From: Mucilaginibacter geliditolerans
GTDB taxonomy: Bacteria; Bacteroidota; Bacteroidia; Sphingobacteriales; Sphingobacteriaceae
Length of the DNA: 64,000 nt
Assembly (NCBI RefSeq): GCF_014200495.1
Contig: NZ_JACHBY010000005.1
Coordinates: 124,001-188,000, forward strand
Reading direction: 5' to 3'
Notes under the pieces: generated by a model
What the model saw: the letters and a program-made list of their open reading frames with translations, nothing else
What the model was told of the DNA's origin: nothing
Databases searched by the model: none
Shown here: piece by piece, positions 34,509 through 43,069 of the stretch
Position numbering within the stretch: position 1 is the stretch's first letter
Layout of the letters: each line of letters opens with the position of its first letter
Made by a program: the position numbers and the translations under genes

Positions 34509-35594
34509 CTATTGAATTATTTCAAAATGTTTTTCAAAAGCGATTGAATTTAACTTTTCCCTCATCCGTCTGCTAACGGGAACCTCTACAAAACGATTGA
34601 CCAAATATGCCAAAATAAGTACTATTGGTAATGCAACAAGGAGTGATGCGACCCAATAATTTACGTTATACGTTTTTGTTAAGATGGGAATTATAAACAT
34701 AACCGCTATATACTGGTGGATCAGATACAACGGAAATGAAATTTTTCCGAGGAAAAGTGTTACCCTGTTAATTATCCATTTTAATTTATCAGTTACAAAA
34801 AGTGTAAACAGCGAAAAATATAGTATAAGCATTGTCAAATATTCAACGTGCGTAACGTAAAACCTTGATCTGCCACCGTATCGTAATAGCAGCTCCTGGC
34901 AAATTAAACACAATAATAGCATGGTATATTGCTGGATCAAGTTCTCTTTATATTCATAAATATTATAAAATATGGTTCCGGCAAGAAACAGGGGAATGAA
35001 AGTTAATAATGGAACGGCTGCGAGTAATTGTTGCACTAGCGTATGGTTGTAAAAAAGGGAAGAGATGATTACAACCGCAATTGATAGGGTTATCCCAATA
35101 ATATTAACATATTTCAATTTCCTGAAATGGAAAAGAAGCAATATTCCTATATAGAAAAGCATTTCAACAATCATTGTCCAATAAGGGCCATCAATGTCAT
35201 TAATATTAAAATAATTCTGAAACATAGTCATATTTCCCACGTAATCTAAAAAACCGGGAGGCACAATTTTAGCGCTTTTATCAAAATGCGCTTGTAAGCA
35301 GATGAATACGAATGTAAAGGTTACACAAACCCAATAAGTAGGATATAACCTGCTAACTCTATTTATTATAAATTCCAGGCTGCCCTTTACTTTAGTTAAG
35401 GTCATGTAAATAACAAAGCCGCTTATAATAAAGAACAGATCAACGCCGGTAACACCGAGGTTAAATCCAAACTTATGTAATGGCCGCCCTAGTGTAAAAT
35501 GAAATAAAACAACCATTATAGCCGCTATTCCGCGTAATGCATCCAGCTCTTTAAATCGCTTATGTTTTGTGCTGTTTCCTAAACTATTTTGCAT
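34509..35594 (-). CDS. Acyltransferase family 3 membrane protein (OafA/YrhL-like)
   Basis: A 361-aa polytopic protein with about ten helices. The family start motif is clear: KHKRFKELDALRGIAAIMVVLFHFTLG (residues 11-37), including the R and H implicated in acyl transfer; GVDLFFIISGFVIYMTL and VSRLYPTYWVCV follow. Members transfer acetyl or other acyl groups from the cytosol onto cell-surface sugars. No polysaccharide or peptidoglycan genes adjoin it, so the target glycan is unknown. Single gene, terminating against the convergent phosphoesterase. Confidence 0.9.
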   Translation of the reverse strand: MQNSLGNSTKHKRFKELDALRGIAAIMVVLFHFTLGRPLHKFGFNLGVTGVDLFFIISGFVIYMTLTKVKGSLEFIINRVSRLYPTYWVCVTFTFVFICLQAHFDKSAKIVPPGFLDYVGNMTMFQNYFNINDIDGPYWTMIVEMLFYIGILLLFHFRKLKYVNIIGITLSIAVVIISSLFYNHTLVQQLLAAVPLLTFIPLFLAGTIFYNIYEYKENLIQQYTMLLLCLICQELLLRYGGRSRFYVTHVEYLTMLILYFSLFTLFVTDKLKWIINRVTLFLGKISFPLYLIHQYIAVMFIIPILTKTYNVNYWVASLLVALPIVLILAYLVNRFVEVPVSRRMREKLNSIAFEKHFEIIQ

Positions 35595-35690
35595 CGTACC
35601 AATAAGGCTGGGTTGTTTTGTCGTAAGCTAACAAATAAACATAAAAAAATCAATTAGGAATGGTTCGTTATGGTTTTATTTACAAACGGG

Positions 35691-35727
35691 TCATTGTCCC
35701 CTCAGGATCTCCCATAGGGGACAATGA
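35691..35727 (-). repeat. 12-bp perfect hairpin after the MFS gene
   Basis: TCATTGTCCCCT (35691-35702) and AGGGGACAATGA (35716-35727) form a perfect 12-bp stem with a 13-nt loop, 9 bp beyond the MFS stop on the minus strand. It is placed like a terminator but lacks a U tract, so it may be a transcript-stabilising 3' hairpin or a protein-binding palindrome. Confidence 0.6.
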
Positions 35728-35736
35728 GAAAACCTG

Positions 35737-36960
35737 CTATGCCTTTTTCTTTCCCTCAATATTCGGCAGTAAGCCTGTGAAAATACCTATCAGCGGTAAA
35801 AAGGCGCAGATCTTGAATACATAGGCAATGCTCGTCATATCCGCTACTTTGCCCAGTATTGCCGACCCTAAACCACCCATACCAAATGCCAAGCCGAAGA
35901 ACAGGCCCGCGATCAGGCCCACCTTGCCCGGTACCAGCTCGGTGGCATAAACCAATATGGCGGAGAAAGCCGAGGACAGGATAAGGCCGATAACTACTGA
36001 TAAAGCACCCGTCCAAAAAAGGGATGCATAAGGCAACATCAGCGTAAAAGGAGCTACACCTAATATAGAGATCCAGATAATATATTTGCGGCCAAAACGA
36101 TCACCGAGGGCGCCGCCCAGTAAAGTTCCGGCTGCTACCGCGCCTAAAAATGCGAACAGATAGATTTGTGATTGCTGCACCGACACATGGAATTTATCGA
36201 TCAGGAAGAAAGTATAGTAACTGGTAATGCTCGCCAGGTAAAAGTATTTGGAGAATACCAATACCAGTAAGATCCCCAGCGAGAAAATTACACGTTTTTT
36301 AGACAGGCCATGTGGTATATCATCGCTTACAATAACTTTCTTAGCCCTTAATTCTAATTGTTCGCGGTACCATTTTGATACTACCAGCAGTATAACTATG
36401 CCCAGTGCCGCTATCAAACAAAACCATATCACATTAAACTGGCCATACGGTACTACAATTAGCGCTGCCAGCAGCGGCCCGATGGCACTCCCCGCGTTTC
36501 CACCTAACTGAAAAATGGATTGTGCCAGTCCCTTTTTGCCTCCTGATGCCATATGCGCCACACGTGATGATTCGGGATGGAAAATGGACGAACCAATGCC
36601 AATTAAACTTACCGAGGCCAGTATGTAGCCAAAGCCCGGCGCTAATGATGCAGCAAACAGACCGATTAATGTAAAGCTCATACCCACTGCTAATGAATAG
36701 GGGCGTGGGTGTTTATCGGTATAAACCCCTACGAAAGGTTGTAATATAGAGGCCGTCATCTGATAAGTAAACGTAATGAGCCCTATTTGTGTAAATGTAA
36801 GATGAAATTTATCTTTAAGAACAGGGTAGATTGATGGGATGATAGATTGCAACATGTCATTTATTAAATGCGACAGGCTGATGGTGAAAAGGATGCTAAA
36901 TACAGTTTGCTGGGCAACCTGTTTAACATTGAGAGTACTGGTGGATGGTGTTGTGTTCAT
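35737..36960 (-). CDS. MFS transporter, fosmidomycin-resistance (Fsr) type
   Basis: A 407-aa inner-membrane transporter with about 12 helices. The opening SLSHLINDMLQSIIPSIYPVLKDKFHLTFTQIGLITFTYQMTASILQPFVGVYTDKHPRPYSLAVGM and the later GIGSSIFHPESSRVAHMASGGKKGLAQSIFQLGGNAGSAIGPLLAAL are distinctive of the fosmidomycin-resistance protein subfamily. Its true substrate here is unknown. It sits 48 bp downstream of a FadR-type regulator gene on the same strand, and the gap carries the same palindrome as the regulator's own upstream region, implying control by that regulator. Confidence 0.9.
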   Translation of the reverse strand: MNTTPSTSTLNVKQVAQQTVFSILFTISLSHLINDMLQSIIPSIYPVLKDKFHLTFTQIGLITFTYQMTASILQPFVGVYTDKHPRPYSLAVGMSFTLIGLFAASLAPGFGYILASVSLIGIGSSIFHPESSRVAHMASGGKKGLAQSIFQLGGNAGSAIGPLLAALIVVPYGQFNVIWFCLIAALGIVILLVVSKWYREQLELRAKKVIVSDDIPHGLSKKRVIFSLGILLVLVFSKYFYLASITSYYTFFLIDKFHVSVQQSQIYLFAFLGAVAAGTLLGGALGDRFGRKYIIWISILGVAPFTLMLPYASLFWTGALSVVIGLILSSAFSAILVYATELVPGKVGLIAGLFFGLAFGMGGLGSAILGKVADMTSIAYVFKICAFLPLIGIFTGLLPNIEGKKKA

Positions 36961-36983
36961 TGTGAGTATCGAATTAGATCAGA

Positions 36984-36994
36984 TCATCTGATGA
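36984..36994. promoter_or_regulatory. FadR-type operator candidate, MFS copy
   Basis: TCATCTGATGA (TCATC-N-GATGA, an 11-bp palindrome) lies 23 bp before the MFS ATG, in the 48-bp gap after the regulator gene. An identical copy precedes the regulator itself. Confidence 0.65.
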
Positions 36995-37008
36995 ATTAGG
37001 TTAAATTT

Positions 37009-37671
37009 TTAGTGATGTACGTTGCCTATAATTTTTGCGGCTGTATTCCAGGCTTGTTTTGGGTCGTTTGCTATAATGCTTTTCAGCAGTTGTTTGTGTA
37101 AGTGATGGGTATCGGTAAATATCTGCGTATCGGGATAAATATGCATGAACCAAGTTTTAAGGTGCAGGGAAACAGACCGGTACAGGTCGGCCAGTATTTC
37201 ATTTTTTGATGCCTCCGCGATAGCTACGTGAAACTGGATATCGGCATCAATGCATTCTTCAATCAAGCCTGCATGTGCAGTTTGTTTTCGGATAGCCAGG
37301 TAGTTTTTCATCGTAATAATATCTTTCTCCGACCTGTTGATGGCTGCTTTTTCAGCAATCTTCATTTCCAGTAGTTGTCGTACCTCATCCAGATCCTGAA
37401 CATTGGCGCGCTTCATGCGTTTGTCCATAGGTTCGTTACCGGAGGCCTGTATCACGAAAGTGCCCACTCCCTGCTGCACACTCAATAACCCGGAATTAAC
37501 CAGGCTCTTTATAGCTTCACGTATAGTAGAGCGGCCAACGCCAAATACTTTCATCAACTCCGGCTCAATGGGTAGTTTTTCATTGACCTTGTACTTGCCT
37601 AATGAAATCTGCTCCTGTAATTTGGAAGCTACCTCATCGGCTAATGATTTTCTAATTATTAAATCTTTCAT
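37009..37671 (-). CDS. FadR/GntR family transcriptional regulator
   Basis: A 220-aa regulator with an N-terminal GntR winged helix (SLADEVASKLQEQISLGKYKVNEKLPIEPELMKVFGVGRSTIREAIKSLVNSGLLSVQQGVGTFV, about residues 8-75) and a C-terminal helical FCD effector domain (VQDLDEVRQLLEMKIAEKAAINR..., with His/Asp metal-ligand positions in DADIQFHVAIAEASKNEILADLY and later histidines). The effector is likely a carboxylate or sugar acid by family, but is not shown. It is first in a two-gene minus-strand unit with the MFS transporter, and the palindrome TCATCTGATGA occurs ahead of both genes, consistent with autoregulation. Confidence 0.9.
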   Translation of the reverse strand: MKDLIIRKSLADEVASKLQEQISLGKYKVNEKLPIEPELMKVFGVGRSTIREAIKSLVNSGLLSVQQGVGTFVIQASGNEPMDKRMKRANVQDLDEVRQLLEMKIAEKAAINRSEKDIITMKNYLAIRKQTAHAGLIEECIDADIQFHVAIAEASKNEILADLYRSVSLHLKTWFMHIYPDTQIFTDTHHLHKQLLKSIIANDPKQAWNTAAKIIGNVHH

Positions 37672-37679
37672 AGATCATA

Positions 37680-37690
37680 TCATCTGATGA
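37680..37690. promoter_or_regulatory. FadR-type operator candidate, regulator copy
   Basis: TCATCTGATGA, 8 bp before the regulator's ATG (minus strand), identical to the copy at 36984-36994. The 1-bp-centred inverted pentamer is of the size expected for FadR-subfamily sites. The rest of the 223-bp gap to 37895 is AT-rich with no further recognised element. Confidence 0.65.
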
Positions 37691-37894
37691 ATACAAAGGT
37701 AAATGTTTATTTGAAAGATCAAAATTTAATTGCCTCCCCATATGTTTGGTGGCCTCACCAAATATTTTTAATTAGTTCTCTATGTCCTTGAAATAGCTTA
37801 TCTCAGAATCTGTTACATATAAATTTACTAAAACTGCATCTGTTTTATTGTTTGAATAAGCTTTTACTTTGTCTTATATAAATTATACAAGACA

Positions 37895-38356
37895 ATGGAG
37901 TTACAGTTGATTGATTACCAACCCCAATACCAACCCTACTTTGAAAAGCTAAATAAAGCATGGCTCGAAAAATACTTTACGGTTGAACCGCTTGATAAAT
38001 GGGTGCTGGAAAACCCTGAAGAGGCACTGTTGCAACATGGAGGTAAAATATATTTTGCAACGCTGAACGGCGTAATAGTAGGTGCAGTAGCGCTCCGCTT
38101 TATCGAGGATGGGGTTTATGAAATGACAAAAATGGCTGTGGATTTCAATTGCCATGGTGCGGGAGCAGGGCAGTTTTTATGCCAATCAGCAATTGATAAA
38201 GCCCGTGAGATGGGGATGGACAAATTGATGCTATGGTCGAACCGGGTGCTGGAGAATGCGATACACATCTACCGAAAATTAGGTTTTATTGAGGTGCCTG
38301 TAGTAAAAGGTGCTTATGGCAGGGCAGATATACAAATGGAAATCAACTTTAAATAA
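37895..38356 (+). CDS. GNAT family N-acetyltransferase
   Basis: A 153-aa stand-alone GNAT domain. Acetyl-CoA-binding motif region: MTKMAVDFNCHGAGAGQFLCQSAIDKAREMG, in which the usual Q/R-x-x-G-x-G/A loop reads CHGAGAG; the C-terminal AIHIYRKLGFIEVPV is the family's motif B region. The closest sequence in this window is the GNAT half of the MarR fusion at 13061-14005, including the front segment YFEKLNKAWLEKYFTVEPLD and the end RADIQMEINF. It is followed 8 bp later by an aminotransferase, probably one operon. Acceptor unknown. Confidence 0.9.
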   Translation: MELQLIDYQPQYQPYFEKLNKAWLEKYFTVEPLDKWVLENPEEALLQHGGKIYFATLNGVIVGAVALRFIEDGVYEMTKMAVDFNCHGAGAGQFLCQSAIDKAREMGMDKLMLWSNRVLENAIHIYRKLGFIEVPVVKGAYGRADIQMEINFK

Positions 38357-38364
38357 TCACCGAT

Positions 38365-39561
38365 ATGGGAATTATACCTTTTAGCGAACAGGAAATACAA
38401 CAATTCAGGGCCGAAACCAAAGGCACAGCGGAAAGATTGCATTTTAACAATGCCGGCTCATCATTGCCGCCTGATGTGGTGCTTGGTACAGTTGTTAATT
38501 ATTTAACTGAAGAAGCAACATACGGTGGTTACGAAATTGAGTACAAATACAACGCAGAATTAAACAATACATATGCGTTGATTGCCAGGTTGATTAATGC
38601 GGATACAAACGAGATCGCCATTGTTGAAAATGCCAGTACGGCATGGTGGCTGGCTTTTAATGGAATCGAATTTAAGGCAGGAGATGAGATCGTCACATCT
38701 GAAATGGAGTATGTAACCAATTTAATAAGTTTTATCCATGCACAAAAAACTTATGGGATTGAAATTAAGGTGATACCAAATGATGAGCAAGGTAACTTTT
38801 CGATTGTTGCATTAGAGGAAGCCATATCGCGGCAAACCAAACTGATCGCTATAACACACATAGCTTCAAGCACCGGTGGGATGATGCCCATTATTGAAAT
38901 TGGTAAAATAGCCCGCAAGCATGGTATTTTATATTTGGTTGATGCCTGCCAGTCGGCAGGGCAGGTGCCGGTTGATGTGCAGGAGATTGATTGTGATATG
39001 CTATCGGTAACCGGCCGAAAGTATCTGCGCGCGCCACGTGGTACGGGTTTTTTATATGTGCGGAAAGCAGTTCAGGATAAGTTGAAACTTCAGTTTATGG
39101 ATGGCTTTACCACGCAATGGGTAAGTGAAACAGATTATAAAATAAGGGATGATGCCCGGCGCTTTGAGCTATATGAAAAGAACCGGGCCCTTACCCTCGG
39201 CCTGGGAAAAGCCGTGGAATATGCTCTAAACATTGGCATCGACAGGATATGGCAGCGCGTACAGCATTTAGCCAATATATTGCGCGGGCAATTGAGAAGC
39301 ATCGAGGGAATAACTGTTCATGATTTTGGCGATGAGCAATGCGGTATAGTAACCTTTACTGTAAACGGGATGGATGGTGCAGAGGTAAAAGCTAAACTGG
39401 CCGAAAAGCAGATCAATGTATCTGTGGGTTTGGCTAAATCAACCTTGTTTTTTATGAATAAGAATCAACTGAGCAGCGTGGTAAGGGCATCGGTACATTA
39501 TTATAATACGGAAGGCGAGATAGGAGCAATGTGTGATGCCCTGCAGTATCTTATAAGTTAA
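38365..39561 (+). CDS. Class V aminotransferase (NifS/isopenicillin-epimerase-like)
   Basis: A 398-aa PLP-dependent fold-type I enzyme. Landmarks: RLHFNNAGSSLPPDVVLGT at the front, IAIVENASTAWWLAFNGI, ITHIASSTGGMMPIIEIGKIARKHGILYLVDACQSAGQVPVDVQEIDCDMLSVTGRKYLRAPRGTGFLYV, where VDACQSAGQ holds the PLP-contacting Asp and GRKYL the Schiff-base Lys. The loop lacks an obvious cysteine-desulfurase Cys, so it more likely belongs to the isopenicillin N epimerase-like or Egt-like lyase/aminotransferase branch. The exact reaction is unknown. The 8-bp gap links it to the GNAT gene upstream; together they may modify one small amine. Confidence 0.87.
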   Translation: MGIIPFSEQEIQQFRAETKGTAERLHFNNAGSSLPPDVVLGTVVNYLTEEATYGGYEIEYKYNAELNNTYALIARLINADTNEIAIVENASTAWWLAFNGIEFKAGDEIVTSEMEYVTNLISFIHAQKTYGIEIKVIPNDEQGNFSIVALEEAISRQTKLIAITHIASSTGGMMPIIEIGKIARKHGILYLVDACQSAGQVPVDVQEIDCDMLSVTGRKYLRAPRGTGFLYVRKAVQDKLKLQFMDGFTTQWVSETDYKIRDDARRFELYEKNRALTLGLGKAVEYALNIGIDRIWQRVQHLANILRGQLRSIEGITVHDFGDEQCGIVTFTVNGMDGAEVKAKLAEKQINVSVGLAKSTLFFMNKNQLSSVVRASVHYYNTEGEIGAMCDALQYLIS

Positions 39562-39679
39562 TTTTCGGCATGGCGCCAGGTAAATTATTGTAAAACTGAG
39601 TTAAAGTTGTAGTTGAAAATAAGGCACTTAAGAAACTTTGTATACATTTAGCCCGTTGTATTTCAAACCAACCTTAATC

Positions 39680-40420
39680 ATGAAAAAAATACTTTGGACT
39701 AATTTTATAGCTGCTATTCTATTACTTTCTTTTTCCGTTTGCAAAGCAGAGGATACTTACCAGCCCGGCTATATCATTCTTAACGATGGCACCCGTGTGG
39801 GAGCTTTCATCGCTTTAAATGACGATGCCCCGTGGTATAATCAGCGCTATATCCGTTATAAGGATTCTGCAGCTTTTGCAGCTGACCCTAATGTGAAATC
39901 CAAAAAGATAAAAGTGGATGATATGAAATCTTTCCAGGCTGGCACACGTATTTTTGATAAAATACACTATGTGAACCTGGAAAACCTACAGCTTAAAAGC
40001 ATGGGTACAAATGATCATATGCTGGAAAGACTGGCAATAGGCCGCATTAACGCGCATAGGTTTTATCAATATCCACAAGATTTTGTAGTATATGTGGCTT
40101 CTGATGAAGAAGTTGAGCAAAAGGAAGCAGAGAAAAAGAATGACCTGATAAAAGGGTATAAAATACTGGTACAAAAGGATGATGAAACCAAGCTGCATGA
40201 TGCCTTTGATTTCGACCTGCAAAAATATTTTAAGGATACGCCTGATGTGTTAGAGAAATTCCAAAGCGGCGGTTATGGTAACCAGCCAATTGCTGCCCAC
40301 ATGAGCCTTACGCAACGGATGGTTTCCCTGGCAAAAAAATCAGCCTTTAAGCCCGAAGAAGCAGATGGCATTATAGCTGCATTAAATGATTATAACGACA
40401 AAAACGCAGGTAAGAAATAA
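39680..40420 (+). CDS. Exported protein of unknown function
   Basis: I chose the ATG at 39680, which gives a signal peptide (MKKILWTNFIAAILLLSFSVCKAE) and a 246-aa product; the frame stays open upstream to 39638. The mature part starts with a small beta-rich segment (PGYIILNDGTRVGAFIALNDDAPWYNQRYIRYKDSAA) and then a charged, mixed region with DLQKYFKDTPDVLEKFQSG and a helical tail. No family is recognised with confidence; GYIILNDGT-x-x-x-G openings recur in Bacteroidota envelope proteins of unknown role. Single gene, ended by a strong terminator. Confidence 0.7.
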   Translation: MKKILWTNFIAAILLLSFSVCKAEDTYQPGYIILNDGTRVGAFIALNDDAPWYNQRYIRYKDSAAFAADPNVKSKKIKVDDMKSFQAGTRIFDKIHYVNLENLQLKSMGTNDHMLERLAIGRINAHRFYQYPQDFVVYVASDEEVEQKEAEKKNDLIKGYKILVQKDDETKLHDAFDFDLQKYFKDTPDVLEKFQSGGYGNQPIAAHMSLTQRMVSLAKKSAFKPEEADGIIAALNDYNDKNAGKK

Positions 40421-40440
40421 GTATAAATACCCGTTTTATA

Positions 40441-40471
40441 AAAGCGCCTTCAACAACCGGAGGCGCTTTTT
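40441..40471 (+). terminator. Rho-independent terminator
   Basis: AAAGCGCCT (40441-40449) pairs with AGGCGCTTT (40461-40469) and runs into a T tract, 20 bp after the stop codon of the exported unknown protein. Confidence 0.9.
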
Positions 40472-40576
40472 ATATTTAGTGGCTGATTATTTAACGGTAT
40501 GCTAATGCTTAAATAAATTAAACTTTACTTACTTTGCCCTGAACAATACATCAACATAAATTTAAACGATACTACT

Positions 40577-41350
40577 ATGAAACAAGGCCTTTTGATTGAT
40601 ATGGATGGCGTAATTTACAGTGGCGAAGAACTGATATTTGGTGCTGATAAATTTATCAAACAATTAATTGATAAGGATATCCCCTTTACGTTTATGACCA
40701 ATAACAGCCAGCGCACCAGCTTGGAGGTGATGCGCAAGCTTAAAGGATTGGGTATTACAGTTGAAGATAAACATATTTACACCAGTGCCATGGCAACGGC
40801 AAAGTTCCTGGCCGACCAGGGGCCAAATGGTACCGCCTATGTTTTGGGTGAAGGCGGCTTATTAACCAGTTTGCACGACCATGGCATAACCCTGGTAAAC
40901 ACCGACCCTGAATTTGTGATATTGGGTGAAGGCCGCAATTTTACCCTGGAAATGGTTCAGCGCGCGGTAGATATGATTTTGGCTGGCGCTAAGTTCATCA
41001 CCACAAATCGCGATCCATCACCAAAAAAACCAGGATGGAACAATTTGGGCATTGCGGCAACTACCGCCATGATTGAGGAAGCCACAGGCATAAAAGCATT
41101 TGTTACAGGCAAACCAAGCCCGGTAATGATGCGCTCGGCACGTAAGTTTTTAGGATTGGAAACCGCTGAAACCACCGTAATAGGCGACACCATGGAAACT
41201 GATATACAAGGCGGTGTACAAATGGGTTATAAAACAATACTGGTACTATCGGGCATTGCTACTAAAGATACTCTGGGCCATTACGCCTTTAAACCTGATA
41301 TGATAGTTAGCTCTGTTGATGAAATTGAGCTGCCATTAAAGTGGTGGTAA
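40577..41350 (+). CDS. HAD-IIA family phosphatase (NagD-like)
   Basis: A 257-aa cytosolic hydrolase. HAD motif I: LLIDMDGVIYSG (nucleophile D8 and D10); motif II: TFMTNNSQRT; the C2 cap domain lies in the middle, as in NagD; the motif III lysine is in VTGKPSPVMM and motif IV is TTVIGDTMETDIQGGVQMGYKTILVLSG. Length is standard. Family knowledge: NagD/p-nitrophenyl-phosphatase-type enzymes dephosphorylate nucleotides and sugar phosphates, often as metabolite repair. Single gene, closed by a bidirectional terminator. Confidence 0.93.
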   Translation: MKQGLLIDMDGVIYSGEELIFGADKFIKQLIDKDIPFTFMTNNSQRTSLEVMRKLKGLGITVEDKHIYTSAMATAKFLADQGPNGTAYVLGEGGLLTSLHDHGITLVNTDPEFVILGEGRNFTLEMVQRAVDMILAGAKFITTNRDPSPKKPGWNNLGIAATTAMIEEATGIKAFVTGKPSPVMMRSARKFLGLETAETTVIGDTMETDIQGGVQMGYKTILVLSGIATKDTLGHYAFKPDMIVSSVDEIELPLKWW

Positions 41351-41354
41351 AATA

Positions 41355-41430
41355 AGTATAAGCAGGCAGCGGATTTGCTATTTGGCATAAGATGCTTTTA
41401 ATTTACGCTGCCTGCTTATACTGTATTTTT
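41355..41430. terminator. Long-stem bidirectional terminator
   Basis: A 17-bp perfect inverted repeat (41355-41371 with 41406-41422; core GTATAAGCAGGCAGCG) with a 34-nt loop, then a T run on the plus strand. It lies between the HAD gene and the convergent, interrupted beta-barrel gene and should serve both. Confidence 0.85.
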
Positions 41431-41432
41431 TA

Positions 41433-42053
41433 TTAGCGGGCTACAAAAATAAGGCCTATAGTTATAGGAAATTGCGACAGGTGATTAATGTGGAATGCAT
41501 CATTGCTATTTGTTGCATAGTTATAGGCCGCGCTTAAAAAGCCACCAATATTTGGGTTGAATTTGGCAAGCAATCCTGCCTCGGGCCGTGCTACAAATCC
41601 TCAGTTTCTGGATGATACCTCGTAGATATTGAAATAGGCGTTTTGCTCGCTGTATTCCGTGCCTAAACCTATTCCTACATAGGGTTTAATCATATCGCCC
41701 TGAAAATAATAATGTACGCTGGCGGTTATAGGCGAAGTATATACCTGCCTGATCATATCACTGGTTACTGCGCCGGTTCCATCTGCACGCTGGTAAGTTT
41801 GTTCGTGAAAATACTGGTTAAATGAATTATAACTAACACCAATACCAACAGACACATTTGAAGTGATCATGCGTTGGTAATCAAACCGGGCACCCTGCCA
41901 GCTGGTTTTAGTTAAATAGTTGTTATCGGTTGGTATGGCTACCTCATAGCCTACGGAAAACAGATCCTGGCCTGCGAAAATGTTTTTTGTTTGGCCTTGC
42001 GAATATTTGCAAAGGCATAAAAGCGCGACAAATATATAGGTTATTTTTTTCAT
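41433..42053 (-). pseudogene. Outer-membrane beta-barrel protein, interrupted by in-frame TGA
   Basis: A signal peptide (MKKITYIFVALLCLCKYSQGQ) and a porin-like barrel run for 150 codons, then a TGA at 41601-41603 (minus strand). The same frame continues 55 more codons without another stop (GFVARPEAGLLAKFNPNIGGFLSAAYNY...PITIGLIFVAR) to TAA at 41433-41435. The context SSRN-stop-GFVARPEAG is natural if the codon was TGG (Trp). Full length would be 206 residues, a normal small OmpW/OmpA-barrel size. Either a true nonsense mutation or a base error. The missing C-terminal strands would prevent barrel closure. Preceded 36 bp upstream by the equally interrupted DUF4136 gene. Confidence 0.8.
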
Positions 42054-42089
42054 GATATATCAATTTAATAATGTTAACAGGTAGTGTGA

Positions 42090-42713
42090 TTAGTTTGCCT
42101 TTACATAAGGTGATTGTGTAAAGCTTTGGTTAAGGGCATTAACGCCACGGCTTACATTTCCGCTGAAATCTGATCCTAAAGCACCGAAAGAAGTTGAGTT
42201 CCAGATCACTTTATACTGCCCGTTTGTTTTGGCATTTTCCAGGTCATACATGTCAAGAATAACTGTGCCGGTATTATAGGTATATACGGTTGTCCATGGG
42301 TAGTAATAAGGGTAATAACCATCCCACCAGTAAGGGAACCATCCCGGATAGCCATCCTACCATCCCGGGTAGTAAACATTAACATTTACAGTTTTTACCA
42401 CACCCACTCTTAAACCCAGATCGGGTTTAAGCAGCCTGCTTACTAAGGTGTAGCCCCTGGCTGCCATATTTGTTTTTACAGCATTAATTAATTGCAGCGC
42501 ACTATTATCAGTTAAAACGGTGTCGTTACCGGTACCCCCTAAGTTGATAACCGTATCAGCTATGTAATACGTTTTATAACTGCTGAACGTGGCTGTTTTA
42601 TCCAGGTTAGTTGATACAACAAATGCCGACGACAGCTGATTGTAGTCGGGCTGTTTTTGGCATGACGCAAATCCTATTGCGACGGCTGCTAATACATAAA
42701 TAATTTTTTTCAT
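42090..42713 (-). pseudogene. DUF4136 lipoprotein, interrupted by in-frame TAG
   Basis: Begins MKKIIYVLAAVAIGFASC (lipobox, Cys18) and matches DUF4136 (DKTATFSSYKTYYIAD...LINAVKTNMAARGYTLV...PDLGLRVGVV). After 118 codons a TAG (42357-42359, minus strand) interrupts a Trp/Tyr/Pro-rich stretch: NVYYPGW-stop-DGYPGWFPYWWDGYYPYYYPW. The same frame then stays open 88 codons through the family's conserved end (TGTVILDMYDLENAKTNGQYKVIWNSTSFGALG...) to TAA at 42090-42092. The original codon was probably TGG. Full length 207 residues matches the family. It is the upstream gene of a two-gene unit with the interrupted barrel. Confidence 0.82.
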
Positions 42714-43069
42714 GGGTTTAAATAGGCATTGTGTTAATAAATTTAATTAATGGTTGTTTTCCTGTCTTAGATAGAGAATGGAGTATCCCGTATGGATAAG
42801 ATTTCAGGTATAAACAACTAGGGCAAAAATAGCTGGGCAGCTATAACGCTAAAAAATATTGCCTTGTAATTAAGTTTCACTTTTTAATCTGAAACAGAAA
42901 TGGAGTAATAATAAATTGTGAAACAAGAAGAACATAACTCTTCTTGCATTTTAAAGGAAAGTGTATTTGGAAAGGTTGCTTTTTAACCCCAAAACATCAA
43001 ATACAGGGTAAAATGTTAACGAAATAGGAGTGTGATTAGGGTGATGATAAGGTAAAATGGGATTTTCCT
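42714..43069. other. 356-bp intergenic region without a gene
   Basis: Between the DUF4136 start and the end of the AraC gene, both minus strand. On the minus strand TATTTTTG (42824-42831) fits the -7 consensus for the DUF4136 gene, about 110 bp from its ATG. No ORF with coding character, no tRNA and no strong terminator for the AraC gene was seen; the sequence is AT-rich. Confidence 0.4.

Noticed and set aside
39638..39679. Upstream ATG for the exported unknown protein
   Set aside because: It would put 14 non-signal residues before a normal signal peptide starting MKKILWTNF at 39680.
41433..41603. Frameshift as the cause of the broken beta-barrel gene
   Set aside because: Translation resumes in the same frame right after the TGA with fitting sequence, so a single substitution explains it better.
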